Shown here piece after piece: positions 36,625 to 45,766 of a stretch of 64,000 bases of DNA. Each line of letters opens with the position of its first letter. Positions within the stretch are counted from its first letter, which is position 1. The stretch spans positions 310,001 through 374,000 of the forward strand of contig NZ_JBHTFQ010000001.1 in NCBI RefSeq assembly GCF_042666235.1, read 5' to 3'. The notes under the pieces are model-generated. The model worked only from the letters and a program-made list of their open reading frames with translations. It had not been told where the DNA came from and did no database searches. The position numbers and the translations under genes are program-made. Origin of the DNA: Halodurantibacterium daqingensis (lineage in GTDB: Bacteria; Pseudomonadota; Alphaproteobacteria; Rhodobacterales; Rhodobacteraceae).

Positions 36625-37020
36625 GGCGAGCGCGCCTATGGCATCTTCTCGCGCCTTCTGAAGGAAAGGATCATTTTCCGGTCGGGCCCGGTGCATGACG
36701 GGATGTCGTCGCTGATCGTGGCGCAGCTTCTGCACCTCGAGGCCGGGAATCCGTCCCAGGAAACCTCGGTGTATATCGGCGGTGTCGTGACCTCGGGCCT
36801 GTCGATCTATGACACGATGCAGTATATCCGCCCGAAGGTTTCGACCCTCGTGGTCGGGCAGGCGGCGTCGATGGGTTCGCTTCTGCTGGCGGCAGGTGAA
36901 AAGGGCATGCGCTTTTCGCTGCCCAACAGCCGGATCATGGTGCACCAGCCCTCGGGCGGTTTCCAGGGCCAGGCGACCGACATCGCGCTGCACGCCAAGG
37001 AGATTCTCAAGCTCAAGGAG
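36625..37020 (+). pseudogene. clpP remnant, truncated at both ends
   Basis: Clear ClpP protease sequence from GERAYGIFSRLLKERIIF to AKEILKLKERR. Catalytic Ser (QAASMGS) and His (MVHQPSGG) are retained. The N-terminus is missing with no start codon, and the C-terminal third including the catalytic Asp is missing. Within the remainder, four residues are lost before GGVVTSG, where ClpP normally reads NSPGG, an in-frame 12-nt deletion. The open frame continues into unrelated antisense sequence. It is presumably an extra copy; a working clpP should lie elsewhere. Confidence 0.88.
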
Positions 37021-37323
37021 CGGCGGCGGGGTGGCAAGAGGCCGCACGGCTGTTGTCTGCGCAGGTGGGCAACGTCGCACGCCGTCCATCCGGCTGGGCA
37101 TCGCTGTTGCCGCGTTCCGCGCGGGGAAAGAGGGGTGCGGCACTGCGGCCAGTGGGCAAGATCACCGTTGGAGCATGCGCGGGGGTGGGGAAGCTCTGCC
37201 TCGTATGGCTTGCCCGACCAGCCTCCCTGCCCTTTGACGCCGAGGCATGTCGCGCCCGGGAACGCCCTGGGCGGCCCACGGGCTGAAGGCAGTGGCCAGG
37301 GGCGCAGTTGCGACGTGCCGCGC
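37021..37323. other. gene-free stretch between clpP remnant and holA
   Basis: GC-rich, no conserved reading frame, no T-tailed hairpin, no terminal inverted repeats that would point to an insertion sequence. Possibly debris from the event that truncated clpP. Confidence 0.4.
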
Positions 37324-38346
37324 CTAGCGCGCCGCCAGCATCGCAAGGCGGATCAGTGTCCGTTCCATCACCGCCATCGCGGGTGCGCGCTGGGCCGACC
37401 GCAGGGTCAGGTCGGTGTCGTGCAGCAGGGCCAGCGCCTGTTCAAGCCGGTGCATCCCCCAGTGCTGGGCCTGGCGCAGCATCCGGTCGCGGCGCGGCCC
37501 GAACACCGGCGGGCGCACGCGCGCGATGCCCTGCGCCGCCCCGCCGGGATCGGCCGCCGCGCCGTGCAGCGTACGGAAATGCCGGGTGGCGTTGATGCAA
37601 AGCCCGACCGGGGTCACGCCCTGTCCCTCCAGCCGCCGCATCATCGGACCAACCTCCGCGAGCCGCGCCTCGGCGACGATATGGAGGATGTCATCCACAC
37701 CCGCCTCGATCGTCGCGGGGGCGCAGGCGGCTACGTCCTCGGGCGACACCGGCGCCTCATCCCCCCATTTGTACAGCGCGAGCTTTTCGACCGTCTGGCG
37801 GAAATCGCCCGGATCAAGGCTGCGTGACAGCGCAAGAAGGTCGGTCATGGCCTGCGGCGCGATCCGGCTCAGACCCGCCCTGGCAAAGGTCGCCTCGATC
37901 TCTTCGCGGCTGGGGGGATCATCATAGATGCCGATGGCAAAAGCATTGCCATTGGCTTCGAAGGCCTTGCGCAGCGCGGATTTTGCCGCAAGCGCCCCTG
38001 CCGTCACCACGATCTGCGCATCACCCGGCCGCCAATTTGTCAGGGCCGTGGTGATCGTTGCGGCCAGGCCGTCTGCGGCGTCTTCCACGAAGGCGACGCG
38101 CGGACCGGGAAAGAACCCCTGCGCCTTGATCGCATCCAGAAGCAGCGCCGCATCCTTGCGCAGATCGGTTGCCGGGATCCGCGTGAGCCGCATTTCCGCT
38201 TCGCCCTCGGGGCCGATCAGCGCCGCAATGACCTCTTGCCGCCGCAGGGCCACGCGCATCGCGTCGGCGCCATAGATCAGAAGGCCCGCCCGCGCGGGAT
38301 CGGGGCGTGCGAAATACCGGACGGCCTCGGCGCCCGCCAGCTTCAT
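37324..38346 (-). CDS. holA: DNA polymerase III subunit delta
   Basis: Clamp-loader subunit that opens the sliding clamp. 340 residues of the HolA fold: an N-terminal ATPase-like domain without Walker motifs and a C-terminal helical collar. It begins MKLAGAEAVRYFARPDP, typical of alphaproteobacterial members. The ATG overlaps the lptE stop by 4 nt. Last gene of leuS-lptE-holA. Confidence 0.93.
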   Translation of the reverse strand: MKLAGAEAVRYFARPDPARAGLLIYGADAMRVALRRQEVIAALIGPEGEAEMRLTRIPATDLRKDAALLLDAIKAQGFFPGPRVAFVEDAADGLAATITTALTNWRPGDAQIVVTAGALAAKSALRKAFEANGNAFAIGIYDDPPSREEIEATFARAGLSRIAPQAMTDLLALSRSLDPGDFRQTVEKLALYKWGDEAPVSPEDVAACAPATIEAGVDDILHIVAEARLAEVGPMMRRLEGQGVTPVGLCINATRHFRTLHGAAADPGGAAQGIARVRPPVFGPRRDRMLRQAQHWGMHRLEQALALLHDTDLTLRSAQRAPAMAVMERTLIRLAMLAAR

Positions 38347-38837
38347 GGCGCTGCCGCAAGCAACCGCGTCACGATCTGATCGGCGAGGATCTGCATGAGC
38401 CGCTGCCGCGCATCTTCCTCGGCGCCCAGGGTGGACAGGGTGCTGCCGGTCGCCGACCAGGAGGTAAAACTCTCCACCCGCCCCGAAGCGACAATGGCAT
38501 CGCCGCCGATCTCGCGCAGCGCATAGGTGATGCTGCCGTCAAGGTTATAGCGCGTCGTGGCGCCTTCGGGCGTCACCCCAAGCCCCTGTTCACGCAGATT
38601 GATCGAATAGCTCAGGCGGTAGGCAGGCGTCTCGGCACGGCCCAGACGCTGCTCCAGCCTGTCCACCAGATCGAACGCCGCCCGATCGGTCGGCGCATCG
38701 ACCAGAACCCGCCCGGAAAGTGCCGCGCCGGGACTGCCGGGCGCAAGCATCGGCTGAAAGCCACAGCCGGAGAGCGAAGCGGCCAGAAGCCCCGGCACCA
38801 GCACGCGCAGCAGGTGGCGGCGGTCAGACCACGACAT
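38343..38837 (-). CDS. lptE: LPS-assembly lipoprotein LptE
   Basis: 164 residues. The signal peptide ends in the lipobox LSGCGF (Cys25), giving an outer-membrane lipoprotein. It plugs and helps assemble the LptD channel that delivers lipopolysaccharide to the surface. The chain is typically divergent; identity rests on the lipobox, size, and position between leuS and holA. Overlaps leuS by 14 nt. Confidence 0.9.
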   Translation of the reverse strand: MSWSDRRHLLRVLVPGLLAASLSGCGFQPMLAPGSPGAALSGRVLVDAPTDRAAFDLVDRLEQRLGRAETPAYRLSYSINLREQGLGVTPEGATTRYNLDGSITYALREIGGDAIVASGRVESFTSWSATGSTLSTLGAEEDARQRLMQILADQIVTRLLAAAP

Positions 38838-41370
38838 TGATGATACGCCCCGGCACGACGATCAGCTTCTTGGGGGCCGCCCCGGCAAGAACCTTGGCCA
38901 CGGTTTCATCGGCCAGCGCGAGACGTTCAATCTCGGCCTGCGGCATGTCCTTCGGCACTTCGATCTCGCTGCGGCGCTTGCCGTTGATCTGGATCGGCAG
39001 CACCATCGTGTCATCGACCAGCAGCGCCGGATCGGCCTTGGGCCAGGGTGCTTGCGCCACAAGCCCCTCGCCGCCCAGCATGGCCCAGATGTCTTCGGCC
39101 AGATGCGGAACCATCGGGGCCGAAAGCTGGGCAAGGATGCGCATGGCGTCGCGGCGCGCGGCAGTGCCGGCTGCCGATTTCTGGATCGTGTTGGTCAGCT
39201 CGTAAAGCTTGGCAACGGCCTTGTTGAAGGCAAAGCCCTCGATCCCCTGCGTTACCTCATGGATGGCCTTGTGGGTGGCCTTTTTCAGCGCCGCGTCCTG
39301 ATCGTTCGGGGCGGTATCGCTCTCGGCGATTTCCGCGGCGATCCGCCAGACGCGCCCCAAGTGCTTGGCCGCGGCCTCGGCCCCGGCGGATGTCCATTCC
39401 ACATCGCGTTCGGGCGGGCTGTCGGACAGCACGAACCACCGCGCGGTATCGGCCCCGAAGGCCTCGATGATGCTGACCGGATCGACGACGTTCTTCTTGG
39501 ACTTGGACATCTTGGCCGAGGGGATGATCTCGACCGCCTCGCCCGTCGCCTTGAGCTTGCCGCCCTCCACATCCTCGGGGAGGTGATAGACCGGCCGGCC
39601 CGCCTCGTCCCGAGTCATGTAGATTTCATGCGTCACCATGCCCTGCGTGAACAGCGCGTTGAACGGCTCGATCGCCTTTTGCGGCAGGTGCCCCGTCCTG
39701 GCCATCGCCCGCGCGAAGAAGCGGGAATAGAGCAGGTGCAGGATCGCATGTTCCACGCCGCCGATATACTGGTCGACATTCATCCAGTAGTCGGCCTCGG
39801 CCGCCTCGGTGGGCGTCGCCGCATGGGGGCTGGTGAAGCGGGCGTAATACCAGCTGCTGTCCACGAAGGTGTCCATCGTGTCGGTTTCCCGCCGCGCGGG
39901 CGCGCCGCATTTCGGGCAGGCACAGTCGCGCCAGGTCGGGTGGCGGTCGAGCGGGTTGCCCGGCACATCGAAGGTCACGTCATCGGGCAGGCGGATCGGC
40001 AGGTTTTCCTTCCGCTCGGGCACCACGCCGCAGCTGTCGCAATGCACGACAGGGATCGGGCAGCCCCAGTAGCGCTGGCGGGAAATGCCCCAGTCCCGCA
40101 GGCGGTAGTTGGTGACGCCATGGCCGACGCCGTGTTCCTCGCAGAAGGCGATCGCCGTCTCGACGGCCGTCTCGCCAGTCTGAATCTCGTCGCCGGCGAA
40201 GCCGCGGATATAGCGGACGGGCTCGGTCTTCAGCGGCACGAAGGCCTCATCCGCAACCGGCGCACCACCTTCCGCAGGTTCGAACACGTCGAGCACCGGC
40301 AGGCCGTATTTCCGCGCGAAATCCAGATCGCGCTGGTCATGGGCGGGGCAGCCGAAGATTGCGCCGGTGCCATAATCCATCAGGATGAAGTTCGCGATAT
40401 AGACCGGCAGTTCCCAGGCATTGTCGAACGGATGCCGGACACGGATGCCGGTATCCATGCCCCGTTTTTCGGCCTTTTCCAGCGCTTCCTCGCTCGTGCC
40501 GATCTTGCGGCATTCGGCGACGAAGGAGGCCACGTCCTGATCATGGCGTTCCAGATGTTTTGCCAGCGGATGGTCGGGGGAAATCGCGGCAAAGCTTGCG
40601 CCCATCAGCGTGTCGGGACGGGTGGTATAGACATCCAGCCGCTCGAATCCCTCCGGCGCATCGACCGTCGAGAAGGCGAACTGCAAGCCGCGCGACTGGC
40701 CGATCCAGTTCTTCTGCATCAGGCGGACCTTTTCCGGCCAGTCCTTCAGCCCGTCCAGCGCCGCCAGCAATTCCGCCGAATAGTCCGAGATCCGGAAGAA
40801 CCACTGGGTCAGCTCCCGCCGTTCCACCTCGGCGCCCGAACGCCAGCCCTTGCCGTCGATCACCTGTTCATTGGCCAGCACGGTCATGTCGACGGGATCC
40901 CAGTTCACCACGGCGTTCTTGCGGTAAACCAGCCCGGCCTCCAGCATGTCGATGAACATGGCCTGTTGCTGGCCGTAATATTCCGGATCACAGGTCGCGA
41001 ATTCGCGGCTCCAGTCGATCGACAGGCCCAGCGGCTTCATCTGCGCGCGCATGTCGGCGATGTTGCCATAGGTCCAGTCCTTCGGGTGGCCGCCGCGCTC
41101 CATCGCCGCGTTTTCCGCCGGCATCCCGAAGGCGTCCCACCCCATCGGGTGGAGCACCGCAAAGCCCGCGGCCGCCTTCTGGCGCGCCACCACATCGCCC
41201 ATGGTATAGTTGCGCACATGCCCCATGTGGATGCGCCCCGACGGATAGGGGAACATCTCGAGTACGTAATACTTGGGTCGGGCCGGATCGCGCCGTGCGC
41301 GGAACACCTGCGCCTCCTCCCACGCGGCCTGCCATTTCGGTTCAAGGGTGCGGGGGTCGTAACGCTGCAT
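38824..41370 (-). CDS. leuS: leucyl-tRNA synthetase
   Basis: Class I synthetase charging tRNA-Leu. 848 residues. The HIGH motif appears as HMGH (about 48-51) after MFPYPSG, the CP1 editing domain occupies about 220-420, a zinc-type CPKC segment follows, and the KMSKSKKN motif lies near 619-626, before the anticodon-binding domain. First gene of leuS-lptE-holA. Confidence 0.98.
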   Translation of the reverse strand: MQRYDPRTLEPKWQAAWEEAQVFRARRDPARPKYYVLEMFPYPSGRIHMGHVRNYTMGDVVARQKAAAGFAVLHPMGWDAFGMPAENAAMERGGHPKDWTYGNIADMRAQMKPLGLSIDWSREFATCDPEYYGQQQAMFIDMLEAGLVYRKNAVVNWDPVDMTVLANEQVIDGKGWRSGAEVERRELTQWFFRISDYSAELLAALDGLKDWPEKVRLMQKNWIGQSRGLQFAFSTVDAPEGFERLDVYTTRPDTLMGASFAAISPDHPLAKHLERHDQDVASFVAECRKIGTSEEALEKAEKRGMDTGIRVRHPFDNAWELPVYIANFILMDYGTGAIFGCPAHDQRDLDFARKYGLPVLDVFEPAEGGAPVADEAFVPLKTEPVRYIRGFAGDEIQTGETAVETAIAFCEEHGVGHGVTNYRLRDWGISRQRYWGCPIPVVHCDSCGVVPERKENLPIRLPDDVTFDVPGNPLDRHPTWRDCACPKCGAPARRETDTMDTFVDSSWYYARFTSPHAATPTEAAEADYWMNVDQYIGGVEHAILHLLYSRFFARAMARTGHLPQKAIEPFNALFTQGMVTHEIYMTRDEAGRPVYHLPEDVEGGKLKATGEAVEIIPSAKMSKSKKNVVDPVSIIEAFGADTARWFVLSDSPPERDVEWTSAGAEAAAKHLGRVWRIAAEIAESDTAPNDQDAALKKATHKAIHEVTQGIEGFAFNKAVAKLYELTNTIQKSAAGTAARRDAMRILAQLSAPMVPHLAEDIWAMLGGEGLVAQAPWPKADPALLVDDTMVLPIQINGKRRSEIEVPKDMPQAEIERLALADETVAKVLAGAAPKKLIVVPGRIINVVV

Positions 41371-41442
41371 GTGCTGGTCCTTGATCGTCAGACGCCGGGC
41401 ACACGGCCCGGCGGTCTGTGTAGCTTTCCCGTGGCGCAGGGT

Positions 41443-41940
41443 CTAGAGCCTGCCATCCTGAATCCGAAGCTGCCGCGCCCGCGTCAGGATCGCGTCCTCC
41501 ACCGCGCGCACCGTTTCGGTCGCGACCGGGCCGCCGCCCTGCGACACCAGCGCCAGCTTGAGCGAGCGCGCGTCAAGCGCCGGGTCCTGCACATAGATCG
41601 TCGCGCGATAGGCGCGGCCGCCGCCCGGCGGGGTGCCGAAACCGGTGACGATCACGCCTGAAAACGGATCGACCGATTCAATCGGCAGGAAGTTCAGCAC
41701 GTCAAGCGAGGCATTCCAGATATACCGGTTCACCCGGAGCGAGGTGTTGGCGTCGGCCTGGTTGGTGAACAGGTCCAGAATCCCCTCGCGGCGCGGGGCA
41801 TTCGGATCGGTGACAAGTTCGTCCCCGTCCGTCAGCGGAATGGGCGTCGCGTTCTGATTGGCGCCGCTGCCCGAACAGGCCCCGAGCGCGAGGACAGAGC
41901 CTGCCAGAAGCAAGGCGCGCATCTTGGTGTCGAAGGTCAT
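41443..41940 (-). CDS. DUF3576 lipoprotein
   Basis: 165 residues. The signal peptide ends in the lipobox LGACSG (Cys21). The mature DUF3576 domain includes RVNRYIWNASLDVLNFLPI and GVIVTGFGTPPG. The function is unknown; it is widespread in Alphaproteobacteria next to leuS, 72 nt upstream here. The ATG at 41940 is preferred, with ATG at 41922 as an alternative. Confidence 0.85.
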   Translation of the reverse strand: MTFDTKMRALLLAGSVLALGACSGSGANQNATPIPLTDGDELVTDPNAPRREGILDLFTNQADANTSLRVNRYIWNASLDVLNFLPIESVDPFSGVIVTGFGTPPGGGRAYRATIYVQDPALDARSLKLALVSQGGGPVATETVRAVEDAILTRARQLRIQDGRL

Positions 41941-42269
41941 CACCTCGGTCCCCCGTTTGCTTTTGGTCTGTCTAGCCGAGCCGCCCTGACCGAACAAGCG
42001 CCTTTTCCCCGGCCTGCGCCCAACCTGCCGAGGCGCCGCCTTCGCCGCGTTGCGGCACCATTTCGCGCCGCGCCCGGCGCCTGGCCGATCCGGTTCCCTT
42101 GCCGGGCGCCGCTGCTGGCAAACTGTGGCAAAGCTGCATCATCCGCCATGACTTTCCCGGGCCGGCAGGAGTTCGCCTTGCTTTGATCCCGGGTTGGCAG
42201 GAAATAGACGCATACCCAATTCGGATTCCCCTGAGTTGGGCCGCACCTTAAAGACAACGAGGGAAAACG
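41941..42269. other. divergent control region, DUF3576 lipoprotein and porin
   Basis: No gene. Near the porin, CCCAATTC (42215-42222) and GAGTTGGG (42233-42240) can form an 8-bp RNA stem with one G-U pair, within the expected 5' leader. GAGGGA lies just before the porin ATG. Confidence 0.5.
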
Positions 42270-43274
42270 ATGAAAAAGATTCTTTTCGCGACGACCGCGC
42301 TCGTGATGACGGCCGGCGCTGCTGCTGCTGCCGATGTCGCTGTGCGGGGTGATGCCCGGATGGGCGTTCTCTATGATGGAAATGAGTGGGGTTTCACCAG
42401 CCGCGCCCGCGTTCAGTTCAACCTGTCGGGTGAAACCGATGGCGGCCTGACCTTCGGCGGTTCGTTCCGCGTGAACGACGAAGGCGGCGCAAACACCGGA
42501 GACGGGCGTCGTCTTGCTTCGGAAGGCTCGCGTGGGACCGTGTTTATTGCAGGTCCGTTTGGTCGTCTGGCCATGGGCGCTCCCGCCGGCGCAGCAGAAG
42601 CTGCGGTTGGTGACCTGCACGAAGTCGGTCTGACTGGTCTGGGTTTCTACAACGAAGTCAATTATCTGACTGGTGACGGCGACGGAATCCGCGGTCCGTG
42701 GAACCCGACGGTGCTCTATTCCTACACGTTCGGCGACGTGACGTTCTACGCTTCGGCGAGCGACGGTCGTGACCGCGGTGGTCGCGTCGAGAACCCTGCC
42801 CTCAGCACAGGCTCGGAAGATTACGGCGTTGGTTTGGCTTGGGCTGCCGGCGACTTCAAGATTGCTGCTGGCTTTGAATCGTCGCAAGTGACCAATCTTG
42901 TTGGCGATCCTGCGGTACTGACAACCTATGGCCGTCAGGAGCAGTGGGTTCTGGGCGGTGACGCGACCTTCGGTGACTTCACGCTGCGCGCGATCTATGC
43001 CAACGGTGATCGCAGTGTCGCTGCCGGCACCTTCGACTACGAAGAATATGGCATCTCGGGTTCTGCAACCTTTGATCTGATTACGGTGACGGCTTTTGCT
43101 CGTGAAACCCGTCAGGATACCGCGACCGGTCGTAATACGAACACCTACTACGGTCTTGGTGGCCGCTACGACCTTGGCGGCGGTGCCGCGCTCGTCGGCG
43201 GTATTGGCTACCGTGATCTCGCCGATGGCACTGACGACACCTATGGTGATTTCGGTGTGACTTTCCGCTTCTGA
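42270..43274 (+). CDS. outer-membrane porin
   Basis: 334 residues. Signal peptide ends near AAA-ADVAVRG (about 21). The mature chain is a beta-barrel pattern of alternating strands, starting GDARMGVLYDGN and ending with the terminal FGVTFRF, whose last Phe is needed for barrel assembly. Alphaproteobacterial general porin type. Codons use more T-ending forms than the neighbours, as expected of a very highly expressed gene. It has a strong terminator. Confidence 0.95.
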   Translation: MKKILFATTALVMTAGAAAAADVAVRGDARMGVLYDGNEWGFTSRARVQFNLSGETDGGLTFGGSFRVNDEGGANTGDGRRLASEGSRGTVFIAGPFGRLAMGAPAGAAEAAVGDLHEVGLTGLGFYNEVNYLTGDGDGIRGPWNPTVLYSYTFGDVTFYASASDGRDRGGRVENPALSTGSEDYGVGLAWAAGDFKIAAGFESSQVTNLVGDPAVLTTYGRQEQWVLGGDATFGDFTLRAIYANGDRSVAAGTFDYEEYGISGSATFDLITVTAFARETRQDTATGRNTNTYYGLGGRYDLGGGAALVGGIGYRDLADGTDDTYGDFGVTFRF

Positions 43275-43295
43275 TCCCACCGGATCCTCGCGGAG

Positions 43296-43327
43296 AGAGC
43301 GGGCCTTATGGCCCGCTCTTTTCTTTT
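43296..43327 (+). terminator. porin terminator
   Basis: A 10-bp stem AGAGCGGGCC/GGCCCGCTCT with a TTAT loop (43296-43319), followed by TTTCTTTTT. Confidence 0.93.
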
Positions 43328-43376
43328 TGTGCTGCCTGTGGCTTCTTGCGCCGGAACAGCAACGGAAAGGCATGGC

Positions 43377-44024
43377 ATGTCCCTTGACCAGATCACCAGA
43401 CGGCTGCGCGCGGCCGAAAAGGCCGCCGGGCGGGATGAAGGCGCCGTGCGGCTGATCGCCGTGTCCAAGCTGCAGCCCGACGCGCGGGTCGAGGCGGTGC
43501 TGCATCAGGGCCACCGTCTGTTCGGCGAAAACCGCGTGCAAGAGGCGGCGGCGAAATGGCCCGGCTTCCGCGCGGCCTTTCCGGGCACCGAGGTGCATCT
43601 GATCGGCCCTCTTCAGACCAACAAGGCCCGGCAGGCGATGGAGCTGTTCGACGCCATCCACACGCTGGACCGCCCGCGCCTTGCACAGACGCTTGCGCGG
43701 CTGGCGCAGGATCTGGGGCGCTGCCCGGACCTGTTCATCCAGGTCAATACCGGGCGCGAGCCGCAAAAGGCCGGCGTCCTGCCAGAGGATCTGGATGCGC
43801 TGGTCGCCGATTGTCGCGCGCTTGACCTTCCGGTTGTGGGGCTGATGTGCATCCCCCCCGTGGACCAGGACCCTGCCAGCCATTTCTCGGCGCTGGCAGA
43901 CATGGCCGCACGCAGCGGTGTGACAGGCCTCTCCATGGGTATGAGCGATGATTTCGAGGCGGCCGTCGCGCTGGGGGCCACACATGTTCGCGTCGGCTCG
44001 GCCATCTTCGGGGCGCGGGCCTAG
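43377..44024 (+). CDS. YggS/PLPBP family pyridoxal-phosphate homeostasis protein
   Basis: 215-residue single-domain TIM-barrel PLP protein without known enzymatic activity, keeping vitamin B6 pools balanced. The PLP lysine is in LIAVSKLQP (about 30-38). The GENRVQEAAAKW and HLIGPLQTNKA segments, SMGMSDDFEAAV and the end VRVGSAIFG fit the family. ATG at 43377 with AAAGG upstream; the longer upstream frame overlaps the porin terminator and is rejected. Confidence 0.95.
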   Translation: MSLDQITRRLRAAEKAAGRDEGAVRLIAVSKLQPDARVEAVLHQGHRLFGENRVQEAAAKWPGFRAAFPGTEVHLIGPLQTNKARQAMELFDAIHTLDRPRLAQTLARLAQDLGRCPDLFIQVNTGREPQKAGVLPEDLDALVADCRALDLPVVGLMCIPPVDQDPASHFSALADMAARSGVTGLSMGMSDDFEAAVALGATHVRVGSAIFGARA

Positions 44025-44030
44025 CCGGGG

Positions 44031-44528
44031 TTAGGAAATCACCAGCCGCGTGCCGAGTGTCACCCGCGCCGCAACCCACAGAAGGTGATCCCGGCGGAAG
44101 GCCACACAGCCCGCGGTCGGATACCGGGGCCGCCGCCACTGGTGCACGAAAATTGCCGAACCGGCGCCTGGCTGTGCCTCGGGCCAGTTCCAGTCGGTCA
44201 CAAGCACAAGGTCATACATCGGATCGCCGCGCCGCAGCCGTTCATGCGAATGGCCGTGCGGCGCGCGGACCAGATGGTTGTAGCAGGGATCGCCGGGATC
44301 ATCCGACCAGAGATCCGCCGGCCCGATCGGGCGTGCCCAGAGCGGCAGCGCCGACGCCGGAAGCCGGTCCGGCCGGAACATCATGCCCATGATCCGGTGT
44401 GTTCCGCGCGGGCTTGCCCCGTCGCCTTCGCGCTTGTCCCCGGTGATGCCGCCACGGCCGATGGCGCAGGGCAGGTGGCGCCCGTGGAACCGGCAGCCCC
44501 AGCGCGTGACGCGAAGCTCCCCGTTCAC
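44031..44528 (-). CDS. L,D-transpeptidase (YkuD) catalytic-domain protein
   Basis: 165 residues. The YkuD active site appears as HQWRRPRYPTAGCVAF (about 130-145), with the catalytic Cys in TAGC and an upstream His; an earlier GDKREGDGASPRG stretch fits the substrate cleft. No clear signal peptide is visible, which is unusual for a peptidoglycan enzyme. It begins at GTG 44528, overlapping the ribA stop as GTGA, so it is coupled to ribA. Confidence 0.88.
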   Translation of the reverse strand: MNGELRVTRWGCRFHGRHLPCAIGRGGITGDKREGDGASPRGTHRIMGMMFRPDRLPASALPLWARPIGPADLWSDDPGDPCYNHLVRAPHGHSHERLRRGDPMYDLVLVTDWNWPEAQPGAGSAIFVHQWRRPRYPTAGCVAFRRDHLLWVAARVTLGTRLVIS

Positions 44529-45616
44529 AGCAGATGCCCGGATTTGGCGGCCTTGGTCGCAAGATAATGCGCGTTGTGCCGGGTTTCGCCGACCTTCAGT
44601 GGCACACGTTCGACTACCTCCAGCCCGTTGGCTGCCAGCATGCGCATCTTGGCCGGATTGTTCGTCAGGAGCCGGATCTGCGTGAAGCCCATCCTGCGCA
44701 GGATCGCCGCGCCGATGCGGAAATCGCGTTCATCATCCTCGAACCCCAGGCGGTGATTGGCTTCGACCGTGTCGAAGCCCTGATCCTGAAGCGAATAGGC
44801 GCGCATCTTGTTGGCAAGGCCGATCCCGCGTCCCTCCTGGTTGAGATAGAGCAGAACCCCGGCCCCTTCGGCGCCCATCTGCGCCAGTGCCGCGCGAAGC
44901 TGCGGGCCACAGTCGCATTTCAGGCTGCCCAGTACATCGCCGGTGAAACAGGCCGAATGCAGGCGCGCCAGAACCGGCCTGTCCCGCGGGGGCTGACCGA
45001 TTTCGATCGCGTAATGCTCGACACCGCCATCATCGGGGCGGAAAACATGCACCCGGCCAGCTTCGGTGGCTTCCATCGGCAAGCGGGCACTGACCACCGG
45101 CAAGAGCGCCGCGCCCTGGTCATGTGCATCCAGCACATCCGTGACCCGCACCAGTGTCAGCCCGTTGGCGGTGGCCAGCGCGGCGCCATCGGCCACGGGA
45201 AGCACCAGCGCCGCGGGAAGAAGCTGCGCCGATTTCGCCAGCAGCAGTGCGGCGCGGTGCAGACCGGCGTCGCCCTCGCGCTGCGTGCGCAGCGGGCCCT
45301 TGAGCGGCGCGGCAAGGTCATCCGCCGGATCGGCCAGGTTGCGCAGCCATGCCAGCGGCGCATCCTGCGGGACCAGCACGCGTGCGAGATCACCATCATA
45401 GGCCCGCGCCTTGAGCGTGGCAGCGCGATGGGCGGTGATGGCAAGGACCAGCTCGCCGCCCATCACCCGCAGTTGTGCAAGCCGCGCAGCGTCCAGCGCC
45501 TCGACCGCGACGGCAATGGCTGCCGCGCCATCCTGAACAAGCACGACCGGCACACCCATACGCAGATCGGCCCGCGCGCGGTTGATCCATTCCACTGTGC
45601 TTGGCCCAAGCGTCAT
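44525..45616 (-). CDS. ribA: GTP cyclohydrolase II with degenerate RibB-like N-terminus
   Basis: First step of riboflavin synthesis from GTP. 363 residues. The C-terminal RibA domain (about 185-363) has the zinc cysteines at 223, 234 and 236 (ACFTGDVLGSLKCDCG), the NQEGRGIGLANK segment and LLTNNPAKM. The N-terminal 180 residues resemble 3,4-DHBP synthase in layout but lack its acidic RENEGDL-type motif, so only RibA activity is expected. A true ribB should lie elsewhere. Confidence 0.93.
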   Translation of the reverse strand: MTLGPSTVEWINRARADLRMGVPVVLVQDGAAAIAVAVEALDAARLAQLRVMGGELVLAITAHRAATLKARAYDGDLARVLVPQDAPLAWLRNLADPADDLAAPLKGPLRTQREGDAGLHRAALLLAKSAQLLPAALVLPVADGAALATANGLTLVRVTDVLDAHDQGAALLPVVSARLPMEATEAGRVHVFRPDDGGVEHYAIEIGQPPRDRPVLARLHSACFTGDVLGSLKCDCGPQLRAALAQMGAEGAGVLLYLNQEGRGIGLANKMRAYSLQDQGFDTVEANHRLGFEDDERDFRIGAAILRRMGFTQIRLLTNNPAKMRMLAANGLEVVERVPLKVGETRHNAHYLATKAAKSGHLL

Positions 45617-45766
45617 GACACCCTTCCTTTGCGCCGATCTTTACCTGTGGCTGCAAAGAATTGAAACATAAGCTGCCCTGTCCACACGTCCGCGTGAGTT
45701 TTTGTTGCAATTCTTGCCGCCCGGGCGCCTCCGCCGCATGTCTGGCGCAAAGATGGAGGGCAGACC

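Noticed and set aside
36691..37827. Long open frame continuing from the clpP remnant
   Set aside because: After about 37020 it is only antisense sequence of holA and gene-free DNA; not a fusion protein.
41940..43985. 681-residue open frame on the minus strand across the porin
   Set aside because: Antisense shadow of the porin and the YggS-type gene; no family sequence.
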